From the NCBI GenBank assembly GCA_902569615.1, contig CACFUX010000010.1, positions 1 to 41,648 on the forward strand: 41,648 nucleotides of DNA, written 5' to 3'. The notes below the pieces were generated by a model, which saw only the letters and a program-made list of their open reading frames with translations, ran no database searches and had not been told where the DNA came from. Position 1 is the stretch's first letter. Every line of letters starts with the position of its first letter. Positions 23,226 to 31,617 of this stretch are shown one piece after another. The stretch comes from an uncultured Pelagibacteraceae bacterium (GTDB lineage: Bacteria; Pseudomonadota; Alphaproteobacteria; Pelagibacterales; Pelagibacteraceae). A program made the translations under genes and the position numbers.

Positions 23226-24227
23226 TTATATCCAATCAGGAAATGGGAGTCCTTTTTCTTGTAGAAAAGATTTATTGAACATCTTTGAGTTGTATTTGTC
23301 GGATTTGTCGCACAAAATTGTTACTATAGTTTTTCCTGGACCAAGTTCTTTTCCTAATCTAATTGCACCGGCAATATTAACCCCACAACTTGTGCCAAGA
23401 CTTAAACCTTCATTTTGAATTAGATCATATAGTATTGGTAAAGACTCATGATCATTTATTGAAAAAGCGCCATCTATTTTAGCTTCGGCAAAATTTGCTG
23501 TTACTCTGCTTGAGCCAATTCCTTCTGTGATTGAGCCGCCTTCACTTTTTAACTCACCATTTGTTATATAATTATAAAGTGCAGATCCTGCTGGATCTGA
23601 TAAATAAATTTTAATATCTTTATTCTTTCCTTTTAAAAAACTGCTCACTCCTCCAATAGTTCCACCTGTTCCTGAAGAACATACAAAACCATCAATTTTA
23701 CCATCTGTTTGTTCCCAAATTTCAGGTCCAGTTGTTTCATAATGGCCTTTAGCATTTGCCGTGTTATCAAATTGATTAGCCCAGACTACTCCATAATTAT
23801 TTGAACTTTTAAGTTCGTCAGCTAATCTTCCAGCAACTTTTACATAATTACCATCATCTTTGTATGGTTTAGGTGTAACCAATCTTAAATCAGCACCAAT
23901 ATTTTTTAGCATATCTTTTTTTTCTTGTGTTTGATTATCATTCATCACAATTATTGTTTTATAACCAATTGAGTTTCCAATTAAACATAAACCGATTCCA
24001 GTATTTCCTGCAGTTCCTTCAACTATTATTCCACCTTTTGAAATTAATTTTTTTTCTTCTGCATCTTTAATTAAAGCAAGAGCAGCTCTATCTTTTACTG
24101 AACCTCCTGGATTTAAATATTCTGCTTTACCGTAAATATTACACCCTGTTATCTCTGATGCTGCCTTAAGTTTTATTAAAGGAGTATTTCCAATTCCTTC
24201 TACAAAATTATTTTGAGAATTTTTCAT
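23226..24227 (-). CDS. cysK: Cysteine synthase (O-acetylserine sulfhydrylase family)
   Basis: A 333-residue fold-type II PLP enzyme. The N-terminus reads IGNTPLIKL (12-20). The PLP Schiff-base lysine is K45 in NPGGSVKDRAAL, the substrate loop is GTAGNTGIG, and the phosphate-binding loop is SGTGGTIGG; a Ser in GTSCGVNIAGA contacts the PLP ring nitrogen. It joins O-acetylserine and sulfide to make cysteine. The ATG overlaps the cysE stop (TAATG), so the two pathway enzymes are co-translated and may form the cysteine synthase complex. A cystathionine-beta-synthase-like activity cannot be excluded, but cysE context favours CysK. Confidence 0.93.
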   Translation of the reverse strand: MKNSQNNFVEGIGNTPLIKLKAASEITGCNIYGKAEYLNPGGSVKDRAALALIKDAEEKKLISKGGIIVEGTAGNTGIGLCLIGNSIGYKTIIVMNDNQTQEKKDMLKNIGADLRLVTPKPYKDDGNYVKVAGRLADELKSSNNYGVVWANQFDNTANAKGHYETTGPEIWEQTDGKIDGFVCSSGTGGTIGGVSSFLKGKNKDIKIYLSDPAGSALYNYITNGELKSEGGSITEGIGSSRVTANFAEAKIDGAFSINDHESLPILYDLIQNEGLSLGTSCGVNIAGAIRLGKELGPGKTIVTILCDKSDKYNSKMFNKSFLQEKGLPFPDWI

Positions 24228-24793
24228 TAATTATTTCCATTAGATATACCATATGGTTTGAACTCATCTGATGCTATACCAACATTTTTTGCAGGTATAC
24301 CAACCATTACTGCTTTTTCAGGAACATCTTTTGTTACAACGGCATTTGCTCCTATCTTTGCATTTTTACCAACTACTACAGGCCCTAAAACTTGTGCACC
24401 TGAACCGACAACTACATTGTCCATTAAAGTTGGATGTCTTTTAACTTCTCTTTGTTCATTTGAATTTATACTTGGAGAAATCCCTCCCAAAGTTGCCATA
24501 TGATATATTGTAACATTATCACCAATCTCTGAAGTTTCACCAATAACTACTCCCATACCATGATCAATGAATAAATTTTTACCTATTTTTGCTTTTGGAT
24601 GTATTTCTATTCCAGTTAAAAATCTTGAAAATTGAGAAATTATTCTTGCAATTAAATCAAATTTAGCAACTGAAAAAAAATTTGCAATTTTATGAAAAAA
24701 AACTGCTTTAACACCTGGGTAAGTTAATATTACACTTAACTTTGATTTCGCAGCTGGATCTCTACTAATTATCGATTCTAAAAATTCATTCAT
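24227..24793 (-). CDS. cysE: Serine O-acetyltransferase
   Basis: A 188-residue protein with an N-terminal helical part and a left-handed beta-helix of hexapeptide repeats from about 62. Characteristic segments are [23 protein letters not shown] (H78, E86, H98 region), ATLGG and [20 protein letters not shown]. It acetylates serine with acetyl-CoA to give O-acetylserine for CysK. It is the short form, similar to EpsC/NifP-type enzymes rather than the ~270-residue enteric CysE. The C-terminal ends YGISNGNN with no Ile at the very end, unlike tails that insert into CysK. It lies 35 bases downstream of the Cys-rich mini-ORF. Confidence 0.93.
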   Translation of the reverse strand: MNEFLESIISRDPAAKSKLSVILTYPGVKAVFFHKIANFFSVAKFDLIARIISQFSRFLTGIEIHPKAKIGKNLFIDHGMGVVIGETSEIGDNVTIYHMATLGGISPSINSNEQREVKRHPTLMDNVVVGSGAQVLGPVVVGKNAKIGANAVVTKDVPEKAVMVGIPAKNVGIASDEFKPYGISNGNN

Positions 24794-24828
24794 GATATTT
24801 AAATTATATTGATTATTTAAATGATCAA

Positions 24829-24948
24829 TTAGCTGTTACAACAACAGCTACCTGATGTAGGAATGCAAGAGCACTCTTTATTTCCATCACAAGAGCATAT
24901 ATCGTATGTACAGTTAGTACATTCACATTTTGAGTTATTGCAAGCCAT
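24829..24948 (-). CDS. Cys-rich metallothionein-like mini-protein (39 residues, 11 Cys)
   Basis: An intact 40-codon ORF (ATG 24946-24948, TAA 24829-24831) in a gap otherwise unexplained. Eleven of 39 residues are cysteine (positions 3, 8, 10, 13, 18, 20, 26, 28, 35-37), arranged as CxC pairs at 8/10, 18/20 and 26/28, a CxxC at 10/13 and a terminal CCC; there are no aromatics except one Tyr. This spacing is typical of metallothionein-like metal-thiolate peptides. It shares strand and probably transcript with cysE and cysK and follows an ETHE1-type gene, so a role as thiol/metal (Cu, Zn, Cd) sink or sulfane-sulfur store is plausible. It does not clearly match BmtA by eye. No Shine-Dalgarno is evident. 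Confidence 0.72.
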   Translation of the reverse strand: MACNNSKCECTNCTYDICSCDGNKECSCIPTSGSCCCNS

Positions 24949-24959
24949 AAATATTATAA

Positions 24960-24989
24960 TAATTACTGTATTTAAAAATACAAGGTCAA
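24960..24989 (-). promoter_or_regulatory. Possible promoter and operator for the Cys-rich ORF-cysE-cysK operon
   Basis: Reading the minus strand, TTGACC (24989-24984) is followed after 18 bases by TAATTA (24965-24960), a weak sigma70-like pair. The spacer holds the perfect 14-base inverted repeat GTATTTTTAAATAC (24981-24968), a possible repressor or activator site. It lies in the 53-base gap downstream of the ETHE1-like stop. A TATAAT also occurs on the minus strand at 24958-24953, almost touching the start codon. Confidence 0.35.
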
Positions 24990-25001
24990 TTTAGCCGCAA
25001 A

Positions 25002-25694
25002 TTATAGCTGATTAATTGTAAGACCCTTTAAATTTGCAGGAACTGCTATATCCATCATTTTTGGATTTGCTAAATTAAGATTATTCATTATCTCAGCGTA
25101 TTCCTCTTTTGAACCAACTTGTAATCTTGGATTATTATTTTTTTCATTTTCAATTGTGGAGTATTTTTTTCCATTATAATCATGAGCTGGGTATACCAAT
25201 GTTTTTTCTGGTAACTTCAATAATTTATTGAATAAAGATTCATAAGCATCATATGAGCTTCCGTTTTGAAAATCCGTTCTTCCAGTTCCATTTATTAAAA
25301 GTGTATCCCCAGTAAAAACTCTATCATTCATTAAATAACTATAAGAACAATCAGTATGGCCTGGAGTATAAATTGCCTTTAATTCAATATTTTCTACATT
25401 TATTTTTTCACTATCTTTAATTTTTAAATCAATTACTTCTGACTTAGAATTTTCTCCCATAATCCTAGTACAGTTTGTTCTTTTATTAAGTTCATTTAAT
25501 CCTGTGATATGGTCAGCATGAATATGAGTGTCTATAACTTTGACTAATTTTAGTTCTAGCTTTTTTAAAATTTTTAAGTATTCATCTGTATGCTCAATAA
25601 CAGGATCAATTATTAATGCCTCTCTACCTTTCCCACTCGATATAATGTAAGTGTAGGTTGAAGATTTAGTATCAAATAATTGTTCAAATATCAT
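25002..25694 (-). CDS. ETHE1-type persulfide dioxygenase (MBL fold)
   Basis: A 230-residue metallo-beta-lactamase-fold protein. THIHADHITG (56-65) gives H57, H59, D61 and H62; H113 (TPGHTDCSYSY), D130 (FTGDTLL) and H171 (YPAHDYNG) complete the set. The segment GTGRTDFQNGS (136-146) is the ETHE1/persulfide dioxygenase signature rather than that of glyoxalase II. The enzyme oxidises glutathione persulfide to sulfite and glutathione using a single Fe(II), removing excess sulfane sulfur and sulfide. It is divergent from a 1-Cys peroxiredoxin and upstream of the Cys-rich ORF, cysE and cysK on the same strand, forming a coherent sulfur-handling locus. Confidence 0.9.
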   Translation of the reverse strand: MIFEQLFDTKSSTYTYIISSGKGREALIIDPVIEHTDEYLKILKKLELKLVKVIDTHIHADHITGLNELNKRTNCTRIMGENSKSEVIDLKIKDSEKINVENIELKAIYTPGHTDCSYSYLMNDRVFTGDTLLINGTGRTDFQNGSSYDAYESLFNKLLKLPEKTLVYPAHDYNGKKYSTIENEKNNNPRLQVGSKEEYAEIMNNLNLANPKMMDIAVPANLKGLTINQL

Positions 25695-25717
25695 TAGTTA
25701 CTAAATACTATAAAAAA

Positions 25718-25746
25718 TTGCATAGCAAATCAATCTTGCTTATAAT
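25718..25746 (+). promoter_or_regulatory. Sigma70-type promoter for the peroxiredoxin gene
   Basis: TTGCAT at 25718-25723 and a consensus TATAAT at 25741-25746 are separated by 17 bases. The predicted start of transcription near 25753 leaves a leader of about 25 bases with AAAGGAG before the ATG at 25779. This is the clearest promoter in the window. Confidence 0.6.
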
Positions 25747-25778
25747 CATTCTAAAAAATAAATTTAAAGGAGAATTGA

Positions 25779-26441
25779 ATGACTTTAAAAATAAATAGTG
25801 TAGCTCCAGATTTCAAAGCAAAAACTCAAATGGGAGATATTTCATTTCATGAGTGGCTTGGAGATAGCTGGGGTGTTTTATTTTCTCACCCAAAAGACTT
25901 TACACCAGTTTGTACAACTGAGCTTGGAGCTTTAGCTAAAATGAAGCCAGAGTTTGACAAAAGAAATGTAAAGGTTATGGGCTTGAGCGTTGACCCAGTT
26001 GATGACCATGTTAAATGGATAGATGATATTACTGATGTATGTGGCATGAAACCTGAGTATCCAATTGTTGCTGACGAAAAATTAGAGGTTGCAAAACTTT
26101 ATAATATGCTTGAAGCAGATGCAGGTGTATCTTCAGGAGGCAGAACTGCAGTTGATAATGAAACAGTTAGAACAGTTTATGTTATAAGACCAGATAAAAG
26201 AATTGGTTTATTTTTAACTTATCCTATGACAACTGGTAGAAACTTTCATGAAATATTGAGAACTATTGATTCAATGCAAAGAACTATTAAGCATAAAATT
26301 GCTACACCAGCAGACTGGAAACCTGGAGAAAAAGTAATAATTGTTCCTAAAGTAACTAATGAGGAAGCAAAAAAAATATATCCAGATGGATGGGAAACTA
26401 TAAAACCATACTTAAGAAAAGTTCCAGATCCACATAAATAA
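25779..26441 (+). CDS. 1-Cys peroxiredoxin (Prx6 family)
   Basis: A 220-residue thioredoxin-fold peroxidase. The peroxidatic Cys is C45 in HPKDFTPVCTTELGALA, and the Prx6-type segments RTVYVIRPDKRIGLFLTYPMTTGRNFHEILR and the long C-terminal extension (CDS length over 200) identify the 1-Cys class, which lacks a resolving Cys in the usual position. It reduces peroxides with glutathione or another thiol as electron donor. Placement beside persulfide and cysteine genes is consistent with thiol-dependent oxidative defence. Good promoter and ribosome site suggest high expression. It ends in a hairpin shared with the convergent racemase. Confidence 0.93.
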   Translation: MTLKINSVAPDFKAKTQMGDISFHEWLGDSWGVLFSHPKDFTPVCTTELGALAKMKPEFDKRNVKVMGLSVDPVDDHVKWIDDITDVCGMKPEYPIVADEKLEVAKLYNMLEADAGVSSGGRTAVDNETVRTVYVIRPDKRIGLFLTYPMTTGRNFHEILRTIDSMQRTIKHKIATPADWKPGEKVIIVPKVTNEEAKKIYPDGWETIKPYLRKVPDPHK

Positions 26442-26454
26442 AGTATATAAAATT

Positions 26455-26488
26455 AAACCAACAATCTTAGAAGTAGGGTTGTTGGTTT
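26455..26488. terminator. Bidirectional terminator between peroxiredoxin and racemase genes
   Basis: Arms AAACCAACAA (26455-26464) and TTGTTGGTTT (26479-26488) form a perfect 10-bp stem around a 14-base loop, followed by TTAATTTTT on the plus strand and preceded by AT-rich DNA that gives a T-rich run on the minus strand. It lies 14 bases after the peroxiredoxin stop and its last base is the first base of the racemase stop codon. Confidence 0.7.
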
Positions 26489-27183
26489 TAATTTTTATAC
26501 CTTTTCATACAAACTTCAGCTAACAATAAATTTGGATCAATAAACAGCCTTGACTCCTTAGCTTTTTTAAATGATTTGTATGCAAATATAGCTACAGGCA
26601 ATTCAGTACATCCTAAAATTATTTTTTTACATTTTTTTTTAATTAAATATTTTACTGCATTTCTTAAAACTATTTCAGCTTCTTTAACTTTTCCCATTTT
26701 TACATATTTAATTGCTTTATTAACAGATCTTTTCTGTAAATTTTTGTTAGGGCTTATTAATTTAAAATTTCCATCAAAATAATTATTATAAATTTTAGTT
26801 TTTAAAGTAGCTTCTGTGCACAAAATGCCAATAGTAGAATTTTTTTTACATGTTTTTTTAGTATGTAAATAAACTTCTTTTGGCATACTCAATAGAGGAA
26901 TTTTAATTTTCTTTTGTATGTCTTCGTGCCAATAGTGAGCAGTATTGCATGGCATTACGATAAATTTACATTTATTTTTTTGTAACATTTTGCAACCATC
27001 AACAAGTGCTTTTAAGACATTAAAATACTTTTTTAAGTTTTCAGGTCTTTTTGGAGTATTAGATTTGTTGTAAAGAACAAACATTGGATACTGTTGATCT
27101 AGTTTACCTCGGTTTAATTTTGCTAGCTTGCTGCAAAAATCTAAACCTGCTTGCGTCCCCATTCCACCTAATATTCCTATCAT
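26488..27183 (-). CDS. Aspartate/glutamate racemase family protein
   Basis: A 231-residue protein with the two-cysteine racemase pattern: GILGGMGTQAGLDF near the N-terminus, C79 in VMPCNTAHYW, and the second Cys in LGCTELPVAI near residue 195. It is a PLP-independent racemase of the RacX/YgeA/aspartate type, interconverting L- and D-amino acids through paired thiols. It is lysine-rich, as expected for AT-biased codons. It is divergent from the MFS gene by 80 bases and convergent with peroxiredoxin. Asp versus Glu versus broad specificity cannot be told; the family also includes hydantoin racemase-like enzymes. Confidence 0.87.
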   Translation of the reverse strand: MIGILGGMGTQAGLDFCSKLAKLNRGKLDQQYPMFVLYNKSNTPKRPENLKKYFNVLKALVDGCKMLQKNKCKFIVMPCNTAHYWHEDIQKKIKIPLLSMPKEVYLHTKKTCKKNSTIGILCTEATLKTKIYNNYFDGNFKLISPNKNLQKRSVNKAIKYVKMGKVKEAEIVLRNAVKYLIKKKCKKIILGCTELPVAIFAYKSFKKAKESRLFIDPNLLLAEVCMKRYKN

Positions 27184-27263
27184 AATATTATTTAATTTTT
27201 GATTTTTGTTTTTAACATTTAGGTATACAACTATATTTTAATTATAATTATGCAAGTCATATC

Positions 27264-28430
27264 ATGAATAGAAATCTTTTTTTACTTGTATCAAGTCAAG
27301 TATTTAGTTTTACAGCTGCTACAGTAACTGTTTTTATAAGTGGTATTATTGGATCAGAATTAAGTCCTATAAAAACACTGTCTACGCTTCCTCCATCAAT
27401 TTATGTAGTTGGTACCGCTGCTGCTACAATATTTGCTGCAAAAATAATGAGCATAATTGGAAGAAGACTTGGATTTATTTTTGCTTCTGTCGCTGGTTCA
27501 ATTTCTTGTTTGATAGGTGCCTATGCAATAATGATAGAAAGTTTTTTTATCTTTTGCATCGCTAAATTTATTTTAGGGGCCACAATGGCATTTACTCATC
27601 AATATCGTTTTGCTGCAGCTGAAAGTGTAGAGAAAGAACAAGCTCCCAAAGCTATTTCATCATTATTATTAGCCGGTATCGTTGCTGCTTTTCTTGGTAT
27701 AAGTTTGTCAAATTATACAAAAAATTTTGTAAGCGATTATTTATACGTAGGTTCATATTTAACTTTAGCAATTTTAACATTAATACCATCATTTTTATTA
27801 TTTTTTTTTAGAGACATTAAAGAAGTTTCTTTTATTTCTAATGAAGAAAATAAATCTAGGAAATATTTAGAATTTTTTTCTGATCCAAAATTTTTACAAG
27901 CAATCACCTCAGCAGCTTTTGCTTATGCGGTAATGTCTTTTTTAATGACAGCAACTCCAATAAGTATGCATATTGTGCATCATTTAAGTTTAGAAAAAAC
28001 AGGCATAGTTCTTCAATTTCATGTTTTGGCAATGTTTTTACCATCACTGGTTACAGGTAATTTAATTAAAAAATTTGGTTATAGCAATATGATGTATGCA
28101 GGTGTTTTATTTTATATTTTAACAATCTTAATGAGTTTTTTTAAACCATCTTTTTCAAATTATTTTATAGGCTTAATTTTTTTAGGGGTTGGGTGGAATT
28201 TTTTATTTATATCTGGAACTAGTTTATTAGTTACTACTTACAAACCTGAAGAAAAGTTTAAAGCTCAAGGATTTAATGATTTATTAGTTTTTTCTTCCAT
28301 GGCTTTAGCAAGTTTGTCTGCTGGTATACTAATTTCTCTTACTAGTTGGAAAACAGTAAATTTACTTTGTATACCTTTTTTGATTTTAATTATTTTATCA
28401 ATAATAAACGCAGACCGTAAAACTAAATGA
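27264..28430 (+). CDS. Major facilitator superfamily transporter
   Basis: A 388-residue protein with about twelve membrane helices in two halves separated by a charged loop (FRDIKEVSFISNEENKSRKYLEF, ~183-205). The loop between helices 2 and 3 shows MSIIGRRLGFIFA, a form of the MFS GxxxDRxGRR motif. The second half has LIKKFGYSNMMYAG in the same place. It may be an efflux system or metabolite exporter; no substrate can be assigned. Its stop overlaps the LysE-family gene in ATGA, so the two transporters are co-translated. Confidence 0.85.
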   Translation: MNRNLFLLVSSQVFSFTAATVTVFISGIIGSELSPIKTLSTLPPSIYVVGTAAATIFAAKIMSIIGRRLGFIFASVAGSISCLIGAYAIMIESFFIFCIAKFILGATMAFTHQYRFAAAESVEKEQAPKAISSLLLAGIVAAFLGISLSNYTKNFVSDYLYVGSYLTLAILTLIPSFLLFFFRDIKEVSFISNEENKSRKYLEFFSDPKFLQAITSAAFAYAVMSFLMTATPISMHIVHHLSLEKTGIVLQFHVLAMFLPSLVTGNLIKKFGYSNMMYAGVLFYILTILMSFFKPSFSNYFIGLIFLGVGWNFLFISGTSLLVTTYKPEEKFKAQGFNDLLVFSSMALASLSAGILISLTSWKTVNLLCIPFLILIILSIINADRKTK

Positions 28431-29041
28431 CTTTTTTAATACTTGGTTTTTTCACGGGTTTAAGTTTGATTTTGGCTATTGGGGCTCAAAATATTTTTGT
28501 AATAGAGCAAGGTTTAAAAAAACGATATATTTTTTTAGTTTGTTTAATTTGTTCAATATCAGACTTAATACTAATTTTTTTAGGAATATTTTTATTTGAA
28601 TACTTTAAAATTTACTTCACAAAAAATGTTGAATTATTTTTTAATATACTACTTTTTATCTTTTTAATTTACTTTATCTACAACAAAGTAAGATCTTTAT
28701 ATGTAAGATCAGATATAAACTTTGAAAACAGTAATTTATCCCTTAAAAATATAATGATTAAAACTTTAGGATTTACATATTTAAATCCGCATGTTTACTC
28801 AGATACAGTCTTTTTTTTAGGAAATTTTTCTAAAAATTTTTTAGCTTCACATAAATATTTATTTGGAATAGGTGCTTCCATCGCATCTTTTTTATTTTTT
28901 TTCGCTTTAGGTTATTTAGCTAAATTTTTTTCAGACTATTTAATAAATTCAAAATTTTGGATAATTATAAACTTTTTTATAATTATATTTATGACCGTTT
29001 TATCTAGCTACGTATTTATGGAAATTATAGATTTAGTTTGA
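28427..29041 (+). CDS. LysE/ArgO-family amino-acid exporter
   Basis: A 204-residue protein with six helices. The N-terminus FFTGLSLILAIGAQNIFVIEQGLKKRY is characteristic of the LysE/ArgO branch (GAQNxFVxxQG), and FTYLNPHVYSDTVFFLG matches the second conserved loop (LNPHxYLDT). These proteins export basic amino acids such as lysine or arginine. It is coupled to the MFS gene by a 4-base overlap. In a cell with many importers it may relieve amino-acid overload from peptide uptake. Confidence 0.9.
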   Translation: MTFLILGFFTGLSLILAIGAQNIFVIEQGLKKRYIFLVCLICSISDLILIFLGIFLFEYFKIYFTKNVELFFNILLFIFLIYFIYNKVRSLYVRSDINFENSNLSLKNIMIKTLGFTYLNPHVYSDTVFFLGNFSKNFLASHKYLFGIGASIASFLFFFALGYLAKFFSDYLINSKFWIIINFFIIIFMTVLSSYVFMEIIDLV

Positions 29042-29076
29042 CATTCATATGTTAAAATTAATATTATAAATTAATT

Positions 29077-30132
29077 ATGTCCAATATTAAATTTTCAAAT
29101 GTTCATAAGTCATTTGGTCAAAATAAAATTATTAATAATTTTAATCTCGAAGGTAAAGAAGATGAATTTTTAGTTTTAGTTGGCCCATCAGGGTGTGGTA
29201 AATCTACTTTATTAAGAATGATAGCAGGTTTAGAAAAAATCGATCAAGGTGAAATTCAAATCAATAATAAAATCATCAATGAACTACATCCTTCAAAAAG
29301 AGAAACAGCGATGGTTTTTCAATCTTATGCTTTGTATCCACATATGAATGTCTACGAAAACATGTCTTTTGGACTTGAAATTGAAAAACAAAGCAAAGAA
29401 GAAATTCAAAAAAAGGTTTTAAGAGCATCAAAAATACTTAAAATTGAAAAGCTTTTAGAAAGAAGACCTAAACAATTATCTGGAGGTCAAAGGCAAAGAG
29501 TAGCTATTGGAAGAGCAATTACTCGAAATCCTAAAATATTTTTATTTGATGAACCATTATCAAACTTAGATGCAGCATTAAGAGCAGAAATGAGAGTTGA
29601 AATTTCAAAGCTTCATCAACAAATTAAGACTAATATGATTTATGTTACCCATGATCAAGTTGAGGCAATGACCTTAGCTGACAGAATAGTTATTTTAAAT
29701 CAAGGCAATATTGAACAAGTAGGAACACCCGAAGAAATTTATAGCGATCCTGCAAATATTTTTGTTGCACAATTTATTGGTACGCCAAAAATGAATATTA
29801 TAGAAATTGCTGAAGAACATATTAAATCAGAAAAAATAATCCAAGTATTAGGAAATGAACTTAATATAGAAGATATAAAACTAAAAAAAAGAAAACATTT
29901 TATTGGAATTAGACCTGAACATTTTAAAATAAGCAATGAAACTAAATTTAAATTTACACCCGAGATAGACATAATTGAAAATTTAGGTAATGAAAAAATT
30001 GTTTACATGAAAAAAGATAATCACCAATTAAGTGCTAAAATTCCTAGTGGCACTAAAATTGAAAATTTTTTTGGATTTGATTTAAAAAGCATTTTTATTT
30101 TTGATGAAAACGGAAAAAGAGTCAAAGGTTAA
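29077..30132 (+). CDS. Sugar-type ABC transporter ATPase (MalK/UgpC family)
   Basis: A 351-residue ATPase with Walker A GPSGCGKST (36-44), signature LSGGQRQR (134-141), Walker B IFLFDEP (154-160) and the switch His in YVTHDQVEAMT. The C-terminal part (~235-351) carries the MalK/UgpC regulatory OB-type domain (FIGIRPEHFKI). Such ATPases energise carbohydrate or glycerophosphodiester importers. It is separated by 145 bases from the binding-protein gene, which has its own promoter region, so the ATPase may be made at a different level, and may serve more than one permease. Confidence 0.92.
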   Translation: MSNIKFSNVHKSFGQNKIINNFNLEGKEDEFLVLVGPSGCGKSTLLRMIAGLEKIDQGEIQINNKIINELHPSKRETAMVFQSYALYPHMNVYENMSFGLEIEKQSKEEIQKKVLRASKILKIEKLLERRPKQLSGGQRQRVAIGRAITRNPKIFLFDEPLSNLDAALRAEMRVEISKLHQQIKTNMIYVTHDQVEAMTLADRIVILNQGNIEQVGTPEEIYSDPANIFVAQFIGTPKMNIIEIAEEHIKSEKIIQVLGNELNIEDIKLKKRKHFIGIRPEHFKISNETKFKFTPEIDIIENLGNEKIVYMKKDNHQLSAKIPSGTKIENFFGFDLKSIFIFDENGKRVKG

Positions 30133-30186
30133 CTCAACTCACAATTGATAATTTTTTAACTTTCCTCAGTTTTATTGAAAAAAATA

Positions 30187-30252
30187 TATGCATTTAGTGC
30201 ATAGCTGTTAGGTAGAACTTCTTATTGAGACAACTTGTCATTATCTTAGTAT
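30187..30252 (+). promoter_or_regulatory. Promoter/operator region of the sugar ABC operon with two palindromes
   Basis: In the 145-base gap before the binding-protein gene are two GC-containing inverted repeats: TATGCA-5-TGCATA (30187-30203) and GACAACTTGTC (30229-30239, arms of 5 around one base). TTGAGA (30225-30230) and TAGTAT (30247-30252) form a sigma70-like pair with 16-base spacing; the second palindrome lies directly between them, the usual place for a repressor site. Confidence 0.4.
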
Positions 30253-30277
30253 CTTGCGATTAAAATAAGGAGTATAA

Positions 30278-31603
30278 ATGAAAAATATATTTAAATTTAT
30301 CTGCATAATAACACTTTTTTATTCAAACATTGTTTATGCGGATATTCAATTTTGGACTACAGAAGTCCAACCAGCTAGAATGGCTAAGCAAGAGGAGATG
30401 GCAAAATCTTTTGAAGCTAAAACTGGGATTAAAGTTGAAGTAATTCCAATTGAAGAAAAAGATTTAGGAACTCGAGCAACAGCTGCAGCCGCATCTGGAA
30501 ATCTTCCGGACGTAATCTATCATACTTTGCAATATGTTCTGCCATGGGCTGAAGCAGGTATCTTAGATGTTGATGCTAATAATGATGTAGTTAAGGCACT
30601 TGGTAAAAATACTTTTGCACCTGGAGCACTTAATATGGCTAAATCAGGTTCTAAAATAGCTGCAGTACCAGTGGACGGATGGACTCAAATGGTAGTCTAT
30701 AGAAAAGATCTATTTGAAAAAGCTGGGCTAGATGCACCAACAAATTATGCAAATATTACTAAAGCAATAAAAGCTTTATCAAGTGATAATATGTATGGTT
30801 TCGTTGCAGCAACAAAAACTGACGAAAACTTTATGAGTCAAGTTTTAGAGCATGTTCTTTTAGCAAACGGTGTAAATTTAGTTAAAAAAGGTGGAACAAA
30901 AAAACAAGGTAAAGCTTTAAAAAATTCTTTAGAATTTTACAAAGTTTTAGCTAAAGCTAGTCCTCCAGGAGAACTTTATTGGAAACAATCTAGAGCCCTT
31001 TATTTTGCTGGTAGAACACCAATGATAATTTGGTCTCCATTTATAATGGACGAATTAGCAGGACTAAGAGACTCTGCACCTCCAACATTTAACGTTGATC
31101 CAACTTCTAATGAGTTAGCGCAAAAAACTGGTTTTATAACTAATTTTAGTGGACCAAATAATAAAAAAGGAGCTGCCTGGGCAGATATTAGATATTTTGG
31201 AATAACTGCAGATGCAGATACAGATGAAGCTAAAAAATTTATTATGTATTCTATGGATGAAGGTTACGCCAGCACATTATCTATAGCTCCAGAAGGTAAA
31301 TTCCCAGTTAGAAGAGGTAACTCAAGTGATCCAAATGCATTTACAAAAGCTTGGAGTAAATTACCTGTAGGAGTAGACAGAAAAGCTCCGTTAACAGATC
31401 TTTACTCTGCTGATGTAATTAATAATATTGTTGCAGGATTAGATACTGCAAGCAGATGGGGAGTTAAAGAAGGGGAATTATCTAGAGCATCAAAAATTAT
31501 TAATGCTCAGTTTCTAAACAGAATCACTAGAGAGTATATTGATGATGAAATCTCTGTAGACGAAGCTGTTAAGAAAATTAATGCTGAGTTAGCTAAATTC
31601 TAA
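30278..31603 (+). CDS. ABC sugar-type substrate-binding protein (family 1)
   Basis: A 441-residue protein with a signal peptide (MKNIFKFICIITLFYSNIVYA, cleavage before DIQFW, visible as hydrophobic run to residue 21). The mature part begins IQFWTTEVQPARMAKQEEMAKSFEAKTGIKVEVIPIEEKDL, a family 1 carbohydrate-binding pattern, and contains AAAASGNLPDVIYH and the hinge WTQMVVYRKDLFEKAGLDAP. A good AAGGAG ribosome site precedes the ATG. Its neighbours are MalF/MalG-type permeases and a GH63-like hydrolase, so the ligand is probably a small glycoside rather than a free sugar. A terminator hairpin follows the stop. Confidence 0.9.
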   Translation: MKNIFKFICIITLFYSNIVYADIQFWTTEVQPARMAKQEEMAKSFEAKTGIKVEVIPIEEKDLGTRATAAAASGNLPDVIYHTLQYVLPWAEAGILDVDANNDVVKALGKNTFAPGALNMAKSGSKIAAVPVDGWTQMVVYRKDLFEKAGLDAPTNYANITKAIKALSSDNMYGFVAATKTDENFMSQVLEHVLLANGVNLVKKGGTKKQGKALKNSLEFYKVLAKASPPGELYWKQSRALYFAGRTPMIIWSPFIMDELAGLRDSAPPTFNVDPTSNELAQKTGFITNFSGPNNKKGAAWADIRYFGITADADTDEAKKFIMYSMDEGYASTLSIAPEGKFPVRRGNSSDPNAFTKAWSKLPVGVDRKAPLTDLYSADVINNIVAGLDTASRWGVKEGELSRASKIINAQFLNRITREYIDDEISVDEAVKKINAELAKF

Positions 31604-31617
31604 TAATTTTAATTTTT

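Noticed and set aside
24258..24503. 81-codon frame on the plus strand
   Set aside because: Antisense of the cysE hexapeptide repeats, whose periodicity creates an open frame.
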